A DNA stretch of 64,000 nucleotides from Amanita rubescens (lineage: Eukaryota > Basidiomycota > Agaricomycetes > Agaricales > Amanitaceae), in the NCBI GenBank assembly GCA_015039365.1, contig WION01000085.1:116106-180105 (forward strand). Reading direction: 5' to 3'. Positions 47,090 through 61,416 of the stretch are shown here, one piece after another. The notes under the pieces are model-generated. The model was not told the DNA's origin and searched no databases. It saw nothing but the letters and a program-made list of their open reading frames with translations. The position numbers were made by a program, and so were the translations under genes. Each line of letters starts with the position of its first letter. Position 1 is the stretch's first letter.

Positions 47090-48202
47090 CTAATCCCCGT
47101 CCTTGCACGCAGCTGTCCATACTTCCTTTATGACCCTCCAGTATCTCTCCGGATCCTTCCTCATGTGCATAACATGCTCCGAATCGTCAAATTTCTCCTT
47201 TTTCACACTTGCACACCACTTCTCCGCGTCTTTAGCGTGAGATTCGACATCTTGCCATTTTATCATGCTGTCGCGAGTGGAGTATATGTAAAGCCGAGGA
47301 CTACTCTTTGTTAGCCATGGTAGAACAGTAGGCTGATTGAGCTGAGCCCTGCGCTGCCCCCAGAATAGCGGAGTACCGAAGAGGTGTTTGCGGATGGCGG
47401 CCAACTTGAATGCAACGTACATATAGATGGCTAACAATGCGCGTAAAGGAGCGAAATGAATCATGGTATTAAACGCGCGAAGCGTCGCAGTATAAGAAGC
47501 GGTCCCGGGACACGAGTCAAAGATGAGGGCACTGACACTAGTGTTAAAGCTCTGGTGGTGAGTTAGTTGCGTGCCTAGGGTTGTGAGTTGCAAGCAGCCT
47601 CCTGGAAGAACGTGTCAATAATGTTATAAAACGACTCGACAATAAACGAACCATTGGAAAAGGTGTGTATTAGGATCCGCTGCTTGGTTGAGTCGTCGGG
47701 CGCAGAACCTTTTCGGTTCCGAGGGATAATACAACCCAAAGCTTCCAAAGTCTCGACAACTCCACGAAGGGATGTGCGCTGATAAACCCAGTGTCATAAA
47801 AATGTACGATAATTTGCGATACGGTGGGAACTTGCTTTCATCCAATCCGGTTTAAAAAACGTGGTTGCTTCGCTCCGGATTAGTATTTGAGTGGCTCCTG
47901 GGTATAGTTGGTCATAACCGTTCGTGTACTTGAACAAGTGAGGAAGCTGTGCGCCCACTAGATGTCCCAGTTAGTTAACGCTGATGTTGGTGTCCAGATA
48001 GAAGAGTAGACAAACTCCACCCGAAGATTAGGATGATGCTGGTTGCGTCATGTCAGGTCGTTGTGAAGGAGGATGAAAGGCTTACTTACGTAGGGCTGAG
48101 TTCATCTTGAGCCTGCTTATCCAAGTGCGATTTCTTTATGTACATTCCATTTCCAATGGCATTGAATCCGGTATGATCTTGTGCTATCTTGCTCTCGCTC
48201 AT
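47090..48202 (-). CDS. TMEM53/DUF829 family alpha/beta-hydrolase-like protein
   Basis: Five exons on the minus strand (48090-48202, 48016-48038, 47836-47957, 47652-47778, 47090-47601) give 298 residues. The DUF829 signature is present: IILIFGWMGAQLPHLFKY, GYDQLYPGATQILIR, VVETLEALGC, ILIHTFSNGGCLQL (the nucleophile-elbow-like region), ALIFDSCPG, PRLYIYSTRDSMIKW (acid region) and SEHVMHMRKDPERYW (His region). Human TMEM53 is a nuclear-envelope protein; fungal members are uncharacterised. The intron at 47779-47835 begins GCAAGT, a GC donor, and is the only choice that keeps phase. A 23-base exon codes for the first strand. Confidence 0.88.
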
Positions 48203-49756
48203 TCAATAGGTTGGAACCAGAGCTTGTTTCGCACGGTCACTGGCAATGTTCAACGTGCCAAACAGTGACACTGCGGTCAACTAAAAAAACCGTCATTAAA
48301 ACATATTGCAACAGTAAGTTCAAAGCATGATGTCACAGTGATGCCTAAATTTCCATAAGACCTTAGCAGCAGTAACGATCAATCAATGACATCAGTTGCA
48401 CTGTTGCTAGCAAGAAATTGTTCACATTTGCAGTTCTATCAATGACGCACGAATTTCCTCTCGATCCCAACCTGTACAGCGGTACTCATCAAGGCTCTTT
48501 AGTTTCAAACCCTAAACGCACCTTGAAGTCTTTTTTCTAAATCTGTCCAGGAAGAATCCACTTTCGCTGCGGACAGTTACTTCATTCACTACGCTGAGAT
48601 AAAGCGATTTCTTTCCATGTTATCGCCAAGTCTATATGATGACAGCATGCGAGTCTGCCTTTTCTGGATGATAATTTGCTGCTGCTTGCATCGACTCCCC
48701 AATTTGCGCTCCCCGACGCTTGAAATGGTGCCGATCCCGGAAAAGGAGCAACTCCTGGTCACTTTTAACCGTCCCGGATTTAACCAGGGCGGTTAGACGA
48801 TGGCATGGTTGTCGTACTGTCGCACATGATTCGTCTTCGCAGGTTGGAAGTTGGTGCCAGGGTTGGGGCGCCAGGTAGCAAAAGCATTATCAACATTCCT
48901 CGAATCCTGTACTGCCCATGCGGGATTGGCTGCTCACAGGGACGCCCGATCATCAAGATTGCTTATACTGCACATAGATTATTACAATAATCCCCGCATA
49001 ATTCGGGACCCCGAGCGCACCTTGAAAGGACTGGATTTCTTTTTAGATCGGCCCAGGATGAACCCATTGTTTCTGAATACCAGGCCAACCACAAGGCCCA
49101 TTTAAAGCGCATTCTCGACACTTGTTGCCGAATTGCGTTTTCATGATGTGGACTAAAGCATCAACTCTCTGGCTTACGCTCCTTGACGCTTAAGAAAGTA
49201 AAACCCGCGATCCATCAAGACGTATGAACACCCGAAGAACTTGTTGGCCTCTTTAACGACGCCACGGGCTTAACTCGTGTCCGACTGCTCGACACTCACA
49301 TGGGAATTCGGTTGGTCACTTTTAACCACTGGGGTTGGTATCAGCGGGATTAGATGGTGGCTTGGGACCTGTGCATAGTGGATGATTTATCAATAAAGCT
49401 GATACCTGATAACGCGTAAACCCATTGCCACTCCTCAGCGCTCAGCTTCAGCATGCGTTTTGCTAGGAGATTTTGAATATATACTTGAAAAAAATATACA
49501 TACTTATTACATGTATCGTATCGTCATCCAGATGAAGAAAAAACCACAGCACCCAGGATTCCCGCGTGGTCCCCCACCGTGGTACTAACTAGGCGGCACT
49601 CTGGTTGACTGCGCAGATCGGACGGGATGCGGTGCTTTCAGAGTCCTATGGCCGTGGATATTCACTTTCAGAATTAGCACCCTATATACCCATTGCCAAG
49701 TACTTGAGATGCGTGAGTTTACGATGGTGTTCCTCACGATTACGTTGGCATACAAT
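48203..49756. other. About 1.5 kb of intergenic DNA with two diverged similar segments
   Basis: Segments at about 48510-48810 and 49010-49370 share scattered blocks in the same order: CGCACCTTGAA, then TCCAGGA/CCCAGGA, GCTCC-GACGCTT, and GGTCACTTTTAACC followed by a GG-TTAGA-GATGG block. They look like an old tandem duplication of unknown content. No gene recognised. Confidence 0.4.
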
Positions 49757-51283
49757 ATGTCAAACTTGTATCGCTCCGCCATTAGCGCGCGACTAGCAAA
49801 ACTGCCCCAAGATCTTCCTCCAGGCAGTGGCGGGGATGAAGATAATGAAGAAGATGAGGCTGCCGATATCATAGGCGCGCTTCCGGGAAGTGGTATGGGC
49901 CCGCCGGCAATGTACGGTATCCATCGCTTTCGATCGCTCATATGAACCAGGTTTGATCTGAATCCGTAGGCCACGTAGAACTCTACCAAGCAGGCCACCA
50001 AAGCCTCCCAATCCAGCGTTCTCATCGATATCTGGTTCGTCATTCTTTGATTCAGCAAGCCAAGTCGCGGTTCCTTCCCGTGGACTCGATTTCAGAGTAT
50101 ATTATACGCCACCAAAGTACGCGGATGGGACTGTCATGATATGCCACCACGGTGCGGGTTACGGGGGTCTGAGCTTTGCTTGCATGGCAAAGGAGGTGAA
50201 GGACCTGTCGAACGGCGAGTGTGGTATCTTAGCTCCCGATGCTAGAAGGCACGGTGAGTGTCCTGTGATTAAGATGTCATTCCAAAACTGATATTTTATA
50301 ATCTAGGGAAAACCGTCCAGTTGAATCAAGATGGACCAGAGGATGAAGATCTTTCTATCGACCGTCTCGCCACTGATTTAGTCGAGCTGGTGCAAGTCAT
50401 GTTCCCTGAACCGACAAAAGCGTCATCGTTATTAGTACGTTCCCTGACTTCGAAGATGTAGCCGACGATGACATTTTCCAAGCTTGTAGGTCATAGTATG
50501 GGAGGCTCAGTCATGGTCCTCGCGGTTCCTCTCCTGTTGGAAAAGAAATACCGTATAACCGGCGTCGCCGTTCTCGACGTCGTTGAGGGTGTGTTTTTCT
50601 GAACCTCGAAACATTCGCCAGCGTGATTGACGGTGGTAAAGGCTCTGCGCTAGAAGCTCTTCCACACATGCACAACCTGCTCAACACTAGACCAGATGGA
50701 TTCGATAGCATCGAAGAAGCTATAGAATGGCAGTGGGTCGTCATCCGTCTCCAGGTTCGAGACAACGTATTTTATATTCCTATCCAGCGTAAGTACAAAT
50801 ACTATTCAAAACCCCAACTCTGCACGCGTGTCTATTCCATCAACATTCAAACACATTCCGAACGCTTTCAAACCTTACCAATGGCGAACTCCACTTAGAT
50901 CAACAGCACCATATTGGACGAGTTCGTGGACTGGTCGCCGAACTCGTATTATGACTGATGCGTTGGTATCATAGGCTGGTTCACCGATCTTTCCAAAAAG
51001 TTCCTAGCCGCACGCACCGCCCGTTTACTTATACTGGCTGGAACAGACAGACTCGATCGTGAGTTGATGGTTGGGCAAATGCAAGGCAAGTTCCAAATGG
51101 AAGTTGTACCTGGTGTGGGGCATATGCTGCACGAGGTACGCGTGTGACCATATCTCAAGTGAAAGCGACGAGATTGACACCCATATTCAGGACAATCCGA
51201 CACGTCTTGCTGAGATCTTGGCGGAGTTCTGGAAGAGGAACGAGAAAGTAATCGCCGGAATAAAGAAAGTCGGAGATCTGTAG
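49757..51283 (+). CDS. PPE1: Protein phosphatase methylesterase 1 (PP2A demethylase)
   Basis: Eight exons (49757-49911, 49970-50253, 50307-50434, 50483-50588, 50642-50732, 50788-50933, 50975-51135, 51191-51283) give 387 residues, as usual for PME-1. The alpha/beta-hydrolase core is complete: CHHGAGYGGLSFA (oxyanion region), LAPDARRHGKT, LLVGHSMGGSVM with the nucleophilic Ser in GHSMG, VLDVVEGSALEALPHMH, EWHVSTNTIQNPNSARVSIP, LLILAGTDRLDREL with the catalytic Asp, and VVPGVGHMLHED with the catalytic His. It removes the methyl ester from the C-terminal Leu of PP2A catalytic subunit. Residues 15-50 form an acidic disordered stretch. Confidence 0.95.
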
Positions 51284-51540
51284 CTTTCAGATGTATGTAA
51301 TCAGAACAAAATGTATTTTATTGTAGCCGAGTTACGATGAATAGAATCAATGCAATCGGATGGCTTTTGTCGGGAAGAACACACTTGGTATGGATGACTT
51401 CCAAGTCGCAGCACGGAGTCTTCTGACCATCTATAACGATTCCGCGACGTAGTCTGGCTGCGACGAAGACTCGTTGTGACCAGAGTTGTGTGGACAAAAG
51501 CGAATGTGGGGATCCCTTGAAGCTAGCCGATTCAAATCCG

Positions 51541-54158
<2,618 letters not shown>

Positions 54159-54210
54159 TTGCCGATTCAAAGCATTCGGGGCCTAACTGAGTTTCAGTAA
54201 GACGGTGAGC

Positions 54211-54711
54211 ATGGGAAAACAACATGTCGAGACATACAGGGTTATCCATCCCTTGCGTCGGATTCTATACCGTGGTGAGAGGACGCAAATTTTGTATTTG
54301 GCATCGGCTCCCGATACAAACAATGCTATATATATCAGCATTACTATTACTATTCTATCACTGGTCTGGCCTTTTACCGCTGGGCCAAATAAACTATCAT
54401 CTGCCCGAAGCGTGCTTAAACTTCTGGTCACTGTGACGCTGATCATGGGGGCACATCTCCCTCGGGACTTGAGCTGGTCTGTCTCCTTGCCGCTCAATCT
54501 TGGCCCTTGGGCCATCAATGCTTACTCTGTATATCTCCTCGTGATGCGCCCACCGCTGAAGCAACCCAAGTATAAATGTGTCAAGGAGCTAGGCGACTCC
54601 CCTTTGTGTCTAAGCATCTCCCATCATCGCTTCAACATTTCCTGTCGAATACGGAGCGACTTCTTCCTGCGCCGCTTTGAGCCACACGAACCCTATGTGG
54701 TAGATGAATAA
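54211..54711 (+). CDS. Doubtful open frame, two hydrophobic stretches
   Basis: A frame of 166 codons from an ATG at 54211, with hydrophobic stretches around YISITITILSLVWPF and VLKLLVTVTLIMG. No family recognised. It lies where missing 5' exons of RIX7 would be expected on the other strand, so it may be chance. Confidence 0.2.
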   Translation: MGKQHVETYRVIHPLRRILYRGERTQILYLASAPDTNNAIYISITITILSLVWPFTAGPNKLSSARSVLKLLVTVTLIMGAHLPRDLSWSVSLPLNLGPWAINAYSVYLLVMRPPLKQPKYKCVKELGDSPLCLSISHHRFNISCRIRSDFFLRRFEPHEPYVVDE

Positions 54712-54838
54712 ACTTGGTGGCAAGGAGTTCTAGCCCTCTCAATTGCCCGCGATGCTCATGAGTCCATTTTATCCTTTATCATTTTGTTCCTCGAGCTATA
54801 AAAACTGTACCTTGGACAGCTGAAAATGCGGAATTGTG

Positions 54839-57218
54839 ATGATGCACGTCGCCCATCCAACCGCGTCGTCGCCCAGTCTGCAAATATCACCTCATAATTC
54901 CAGCGTTCCATCGCTAATGACTCCGCATCCGAACTCCAAAGCAACTCGTTTTATATCAGACGTTTGCATAGATGTTCTTGAGCATCCTTGTCGTGATGAG
55001 GCTCTTCAAGTCCTAAAATCGGAGGAAAAAAATCACGTCATCACCGAGGAAGAAAACCGTCGTGTACTTAGAAAAATCGACTTACAGTAAGTTTCTTATT
55101 TACTATGGCAAGAGTCTTCTAACCACTCATATAGCTTGATGCCCCTAATGTTCGCGATATATTTCCTGCAGTGTAAGTCGATCATTTTTTGTTTCGAAGA
55201 ATAAGTTCATCTCGGTTCAGATATGGACAAGCAAACGCTCTCTTTCTCTTCTGTTTTTGGTATTCGGAGAGACGCGCATCTTATAGGGGACGAGTATTCT
55301 TGGCTCGGTTCCATTCTATTGTAAGTGGGTCACTTTGTTTACCTTCCCCGGCTCAAGCACGCTAGCATTGCGGAGATTCTCTGTCAACCCCTGTCTGCCT
55401 ACCTTTTAGTTAGACTACCACTTTCCTTCTATGTTCCCTTCATGGTCACCTGTTGGGGAGCGACACTGGCTGCCATGTCCGCGGCAACCAACTTCAAGGG
55501 ATTGCTTATTGCACGCTTCTTTGTATGTCGTCTCACCCTTTTCAATGCGTCGGCTGATCAGCTGGCTCAGCTTGGTGGATTCGAGTCATCCGTAATGGCC
55601 TCCTTCGTTCTTATCGGGCAGATTTGGTATCGCAGGCAGGAACAAGGCATTCGAATTGCAGGTTAGGAGCAATTTCATGCGTTTGGTGTTGTCTTGAATC
55701 GCGACCCAATAGTCTGGTATTCTAATACCGGATGGGGTAACATCTTCGGAAGCCTCATTGTTTATGGCCTTGGACATATCAAATCTCGCTTGCTGTATAC
55801 CTACCAAATCGTCTTCATGCTACTGGGACTCTTTACCTTCTTCATTGGGATTCTCTCGTAAGCTTTGTAAGCCTATGATTGTTTAAAATTGATTTACGGT
55901 ACAGATTTTTCATCTTCCCCGACAATCCTGTCAAGAACAAGTTCCTCAACCCCACAGAAAAATCCATTGCAATAGAGGTGGGTGGATAATATGAAGGCAT
56001 GAGTATTCACTCTATGAATTTACAGCGCATACGTGCCAACCAACAAGGACTAGAAACGAAGGATTTCAAATTTGCACAAGCCAGGGAGACGTTCCTCGAC
56101 ATTAAGAGTTGGTGCTGGATGATTATGCTATTTGTCATCTTCATTCCCGTCACCGGAATCAACGTCTTCGGCCCTATGATACTACAAGGACTCGGTTTTG
56201 ATGGGTGCGTGCCGTTTACCGGGCCAGTAACAGATTTAACCTTTCCCAAGGTATAAAGTAATGTTACTTAATATTCCTTTCGGAATCTTGCAAGTCGCTT
56301 TCATTGCAGTTGCCTTCGTGAGTTTCGCATTTACGCGTGCCCTCCCCTCTAATTTTAGACTCAGTCGGCCTCCAATAAATTCCGCATGAAGTCCCCAGCC
56401 CTTTTGCTTATTATGATACCTTGCATAATTGGCACAAGTAATTTAGCCATATTTACTATACGGCAGTGATGCTGACTAGGTCGCAGCGGCGCTTCTTCTG
56501 CTAGAGCGGACTGAGCGAAATCGACCCATGCTTCTAGCTGCATACTACATCTTATCGGCATATACAGCTGCCACACCGACACTACTGAGTTGGCAGTCTA
56601 CCAATGTTGCTGGGCATACGAAAAAGACTTGCGTAAGTATGTGCGCATCATAATGCAGGTTCAAATCTCATCGCATTAGACAACGGCGCTTATGACAACT
56701 GGCGGATTCTGTGGTGGGATGGTAGGGATAGGTTGACATAATAAGAAATTAATCTTTATGATCGTCGCTAGGTTGGCCCGCTACTATTTTCGCCTCAAGA
56801 CGGTCCACGTTATCACAAAGGTATCTTTTTCAAAAATTAAAGACGGAATGGCACTTACATCTTGTATAGGACTACTGGGTCTTCTTATTGCGTTTTGCAC
56901 CTTCAGCGTATTTGTTTGTGTAACAGTCGCGTATTTGCATTACCTTAACCGCAAAAATGAACAACGCCGCATCATGGCAGGAAAAGGTAGACAGTTTGTT
57001 CAGTGCGAATTCATGCCTAAAATTTAATATATAGAGGCTAGAATCGCCGACTATTCGATGATGTCGGTTCAAGAGATCAATAACCCGCGAATGGAAGACA
57101 ATTTTGGTCAAGATGCATTCAACGACGTAACGGACTTGCAAAATGACGAATTCATTGTAAGATTTGTCCTTTATTCTGTGCATTTTCACCTAATATTTTC
57201 ATGCAGTACGTATACTAG
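54839..57218 (+). CDS. Major facilitator transporter, allantoate permease (DAL5/ACS) type
   Basis: About twelve exons run from the ATG at 54839 to a stop at 57216-57218. Family landmarks: the N-terminal RRVLRKIDLHLMPLMFAIYF leading into TM1, YMDKQTLSFSSVFGI, DEYSWLGSIL, MVTCWGATLAAMSAATNF, ARFF..GGFESSVMASFVLI, WYRRQEQGIRIA, WYSNTGWGNIFGSL, FFIFPDNPVKNKFL, NVAGHTKKTC and the C-terminal DYSMMSVQEINNPR and DNFGQDAFND typical of fungal members. Substrates in this family are anions such as allantoate, ureidosuccinate or vitamins. At about 56434-56480 the spliced frame is off by one base whichever junction is used, and the following exon resumes with RPMLLAAYYILSAY. So the gene is either slightly broken or contains an indel error. 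Confidence 0.85.
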
Positions 57219-57392
57219 TTACAATTGGGGTTTGGCCACTGGCAACTGTACATTATAGTCGCATAATTTAGCTAGCACGTACCTTTGTACTTCCTGTGAC
57301 ATCATCGAGTGGCGCAACGTCCGCGTGACTTCTCCACCCGTTTAAATTCCTCCAAGGACGTCGCGACCATAAGCCCTTCTCAGGTCGTCACA

Positions 57393-58845
57393 ATGAGTAC
57401 CCGCACACCATTTTTTCTGCCTGGTTCTCGACAAGAACCTCGGACCAATGATGACCAGCAGGAAAAGACTGGCATCCACCCCTCGGAGGATCAAGATCCA
57501 CTCACAGAGGCTCCTGAAAAGAAGAAAGACACCAACGACGTCAATAACAATCCGTCCGCTGAAAAGGATAACCAACACAAACCTCTCAATGTGAACGGCT
57601 TAATTCGCAGCCGAACTCATCCCAAACTGCCACAAAGGATTCTCGTGAACGGGGGAAACATTCCCCGACCCGGCACCGCTGATCCAAGCTCTGATGGTCA
57701 ACATTTTGCTACGCATACAACGAACATTGTCGCACCGATGCCTTTCAAGGCTTCTAGAATCGCGCCGCCGCTACTTTTAAATGCATCCAACACACCTAGG
57801 CCTATCTCACCGCTCAACTTCAAGGCTCCTGCTCCGCCTTATATGCATCAGACCGGAGATACGTTTTCAAATAATGCGCATATACCCACGGGTTCCCACA
57901 ACTCTTCGCATGAAGATGTGCCCGTTCATCTTCGATCAGCCAGTAGCCTTGGTGTAAGCAGGAACGTACAAGGTGTTCCGGACGGCAAAAACGCGGACAA
58001 TTCGGCTCATCGAGTCTCAAACCAACAGTATGCGTGTGGGAAGCGCAGGCAGAGCGAGGCGATTAACGCTGGTCAATATCAGAAAACATTGAAGCGCTTC
58101 AAAGGCGAAAATATATTGCTGAGAAAGGATCCAGTGGTAATGCGATGACCCTCTCATTTGATATTATCTGACAAAGCTATAGGTGGAGAAACCTGAAGCT
58201 GAACTGTCCCTCTCACATGAATCATGTGCCATCAATTCCGTTTCAGACTATGGATGGAGCCATCGTCCGACCCTAGATGTTTCTGGAAAAGACCGTTCTG
58301 ATATCAATAGGGAAGAGAATGGCAACTGGGCAGCGAATATTATAAATACCCAAAGGGACTACAGCGGAGCACTTGATGATATACTGGGTCGTGACGTCAA
58401 CAATTACGTAGAGGAACACCTCGTGGATAAGTATGTCCAAATTTCGAACAAATGGAAGGAGTGCAGCTTGGGAGAGTGGTCTGCCGGCGCTGAAGGTGGA
58501 TTCAGTTTAATCCTTCGACGCAAGCTAACCTTTTTTTTACAGAGATCAAGTCCAAGTACTGTAAAATCCTTGATTTTGTGCGTCTGCATCCTGACCGAAT
58601 AAATCTGATCTGAGCATATATTGCCAGGTGAAAGAACGCATCGAGTTGATTCGATTCCTCTTCGATATTATTGTCTGAGCTAAGCAACATTCGTCAGTGC
58701 CAAAGTAAATTTGTACGCTTCAATGGATAAAAAGATAGAGCAACATGAGAGTGCTTTGGCAAGGCGGGAGGAGAAGCTATCCGGAGCCCAAACGCAATTG
58801 GTCCATGAGAGTGAAGGTGTTTTGGGGAGAAGCCTCGGCCTATAG
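57393..58845 (+). CDS. Ecm11-like protein (tentative)
   Basis: First exon 57393-58138, then 58182-58488 after a 43-base intron, followed by short exons to a stop at 58843-58845. The first 250 residues are disordered (Pro, Asn, Ser). The C-terminal 150 residues look helical: DDILGRDVNNYVEEHL, KYVQISNKWKECSLGEW, SKYCKILDFVKERIE and NLYASMDKKIEQHESALARR. That arrangement resembles the Ecm11 C-terminal domain of fungal synaptonemal-complex factors, but I hold the name loosely. The junction near 58680-58700 could not be fixed in phase. The ATG at 57393 is chosen because the frame upstream has none. Confidence 0.6.
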
Positions 58846-59542
58846 CTTTCCGAGAGACGATTAGGTACGAAGTGCTGCTAACCGACAATTAAACCAGATT
58901 CCCTGCGTACTTCGAGTTCAGCTTACAATAATGACAATGTCATTTTTTGTCCTGTGATCGTAGTCCAGTTGTCAGCACTTCTTCGACTATGCAAACCTTG
59001 AACTCAACCGAAATGAGGGCGACCAAGTACGTGTCTCGAGAGTTTACAGTTTACAATTGACTGACTTGACCAGTGATCGGTCGGTGCTGACGAAGATTTA
59101 CTCCCATAGCAAATTTTCATTACAATGAATAAATCACCCTCCGGTCCACGGAAGCTGATAACTTTTCTTGTCTCCGCGGCTACCGACTATGGCTAACTGA
59201 CGATGCCCATGCTTCGTTTTTGGTAGAGCGGAATCCCATTGCAATCAATTACAGCTCCACACTAGAACACGTGGAGCGGGCGGAAGTCTAAACCCAAGGG
59301 ACCAGATTTTTGGCTGGTCGGCGGCCGTCGCTGTCGGGAGCGTCTTAAAAACCCTAGGATGGACCCAGCAAACGAGATTTTGCCTTCGAGCTAAATGTAC
59401 GTACTTTGATCTCTCAGTGTTGACATACATCCTCATTCCTTTTTGGTCACCGACGTAGCCCGGACGGTGGCTGCACGTCATCATCCCTTTGCGGCGAAGC
59501 AGCCCAATACCCCATTACTTGCGGTTTCTCTATTTGCTCAAG
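58846..59542. other. Intergenic region upstream of the F-box gene
   Basis: No open frame of note on the plus strand. The minus-strand frame at 59245-59484 has no motif. Confidence 0.4.
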
Positions 59543-61195
59543 ATGCCCCCTCCAATCGAGACAATACCCGACGAAATCCTTACCCTCATTCTTGAAAGCG
59601 CCTACCTATGTCATGATGATTCTATTCATCCTTTCCGCGGTCTGCTGTTGGCAGTTTCTCGGAAATGGCGAGAAATTGTCTTGCATACACCGTCCTTTTG
59701 GAGCATACTGCAACTGTCGCCATCTAACAATCCCGACGATATTCTCAGATATCTCGACACACATCTAGAGCGGTCCAAACGATATCCACTAGACATCCGT
59801 ATGCGGTGCTATTGGCACCCAAAGATTACCAAAGCTATATTCGACCGTATAACACTCCATAGCGAGCGTTGGAGGCGTTTGGTGATACAAACTCCCACCC
59901 ATGACATATTCTCCCATCTCGAAAATGTGCCAGGGCCATCGCTCGAAGCCGTCGAGATCTGCTGCTTCTCACGAGCGAAAGCGTCGCAGAGCTCACAGCC
60001 CACTCTTCTCATGTCCAACCTGTCGCGCCTATCATCGCTTTCGTTGCAAAATATGTCGTTGGGAAGCAAGGTTCCTTTCATGCCCCAACTCCGGAAGCTT
60101 GAGATACGTGCTTCAACCACGTGGAATTCCTATTTCGAATTGTGCGAGGTCTTGGGCCGTTCGCCGGCCTTGGAAAACCTCACGCTTCATCTCAAACCCA
60201 TCAATATCTTCGAACATGCCGAATCCACACCAGCGCCTATATCCCTTCCTGCGCTGCATTATTGTCATATCATTACGTCCGAAGGCTTATCGTACAATAT
60301 ATCCAGGCTTATGCGACAACTCTATTGTCCAAATCTCGTATGCATGACGGTTCAGGACATGGGACCAACGGCTGAAAGGGAGATATTGATGCGCTTCGAC
60401 GCGGGCGTACCGCAATGTCAACAAAATCCATTCAAGCTATACGTCCGGTCTAGTGACCCATACCTTGCTTGGAGTGCATTGACGCCACGCCCATCCTTGA
60501 TGGAGCTCGAACTGAGAGCACCACATTGGCCCACCCACCACAGACTGGAGGAATTGTGTAGCGGTCTCAGGACACTAGAGAGTCTCATGCTACGTGAATT
60601 CCAAACGTCTAGTGCTTTACAGGACATCGGTGTTGGACCTGCAGTTGCCTTACCCTCTCTCCAAACACTGGACATCGAATTCGAGCACACCAGGCACTCT
60701 AAAGACCACCATGTCTCTCAATTCTTCCGGATCTTTTCGCTTCCTGATCTCCGATCTCTCCGCCTTCAAAATCTTTTGGCGAAGGAATGGGAAAACTTGC
60801 TGCACTCATCATACTATCCGTCGTTGCGCTCCCTTAGTCTGCTTGATATGAGGGATTTCATATCTTCTACCGCGGATCCTGCCGCAACTTTCCCTTGTAT
60901 AACAGATCTACATCTTAGCAATGTGCGCTCGAACGACTTTGTGCGACGTCTCATTCAGGGTCGTCCTATCTACGGCGGGTGGCCGAAGCTCCAAAGTATG
61001 ACGATAGTAGGGGACGATCTTATTAGTAAGCCTCTTCTTCATAAAGTGGTGGCGGTCCGATGCGAGATGGGCCTTCGCATCTCGAACCTTGTTTTAGAAG
61101 AACTGCATGTGAACGAAGATTCGCGCAATTGGTTGAATCGTCATTGTTGCGTTAATTATGTTCACTCGCAAAATGTAGAAAGTGCTGGTTTATAA
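59543..61195 (+). CDS. F-box protein with leucine-rich-repeat-like region
   Basis: One intronless frame of 550 residues from the ATG at 59543. Residues 1-60 form the F-box: PIETIPDEILTLILESAY, then LLLAVSRKWREIVLHTPSFW. The remainder is built of irregular Leu-rich repeats (LSRLSSLSLQNMSL, LRKLEIRA, LENLTLHL, LESLMLREF, LPDLRSLRLQNL, SLRSLSLLDM). This is the standard mushroom F-box/LRR layout, in which the F-box binds Skp1 and the repeats choose the SCF target. Agaricomycetes carry these in large, fast-changing families, so the target cannot be inferred. Upstream residues in frame lack an ATG. Confidence 0.9.
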   Translation: MPPPIETIPDEILTLILESAYLCHDDSIHPFRGLLLAVSRKWREIVLHTPSFWSILQLSPSNNPDDILRYLDTHLERSKRYPLDIRMRCYWHPKITKAIFDRITLHSERWRRLVIQTPTHDIFSHLENVPGPSLEAVEICCFSRAKASQSSQPTLLMSNLSRLSSLSLQNMSLGSKVPFMPQLRKLEIRASTTWNSYFELCEVLGRSPALENLTLHLKPINIFEHAESTPAPISLPALHYCHIITSEGLSYNISRLMRQLYCPNLVCMTVQDMGPTAEREILMRFDAGVPQCQQNPFKLYVRSSDPYLAWSALTPRPSLMELELRAPHWPTHHRLEELCSGLRTLESLMLREFQTSSALQDIGVGPAVALPSLQTLDIEFEHTRHSKDHHVSQFFRIFSLPDLRSLRLQNLLAKEWENLLHSSYYPSLRSLSLLDMRDFISSTADPAATFPCITDLHLSNVRSNDFVRRLIQGRPIYGGWPKLQSMTIVGDDLISKPLLHKVVAVRCEMGLRISNLVLEELHVNEDSRNWLNRHCCVNYVHSQNVESAGL

Positions 61196-61416
61196 ATGGT
61201 TAGGATTTTGTTCGAGTAGGCTTATGTAGTTTGACGAATATGATGACTCGGTTCCGGATTGACGCTTGTTACTTTGGTCTTTGACCGGTAATTTGTGAAC
61301 CGGCGTAGTGCAGCCACGATTTACTTTCGCACGTCAAAGCTTGGCTTCTTTCTGCTACGTGGATTTACTTAAGTGCATAACGTTCTTCGACCTTTTCACT
61401 GACTTATCTCCTTCCC

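Noticed and set aside
49585..50058. Minus-strand frame of 157 codons
   Set aside because: Overlaps the first two exons of PPE1, which splice in phase and match the family.
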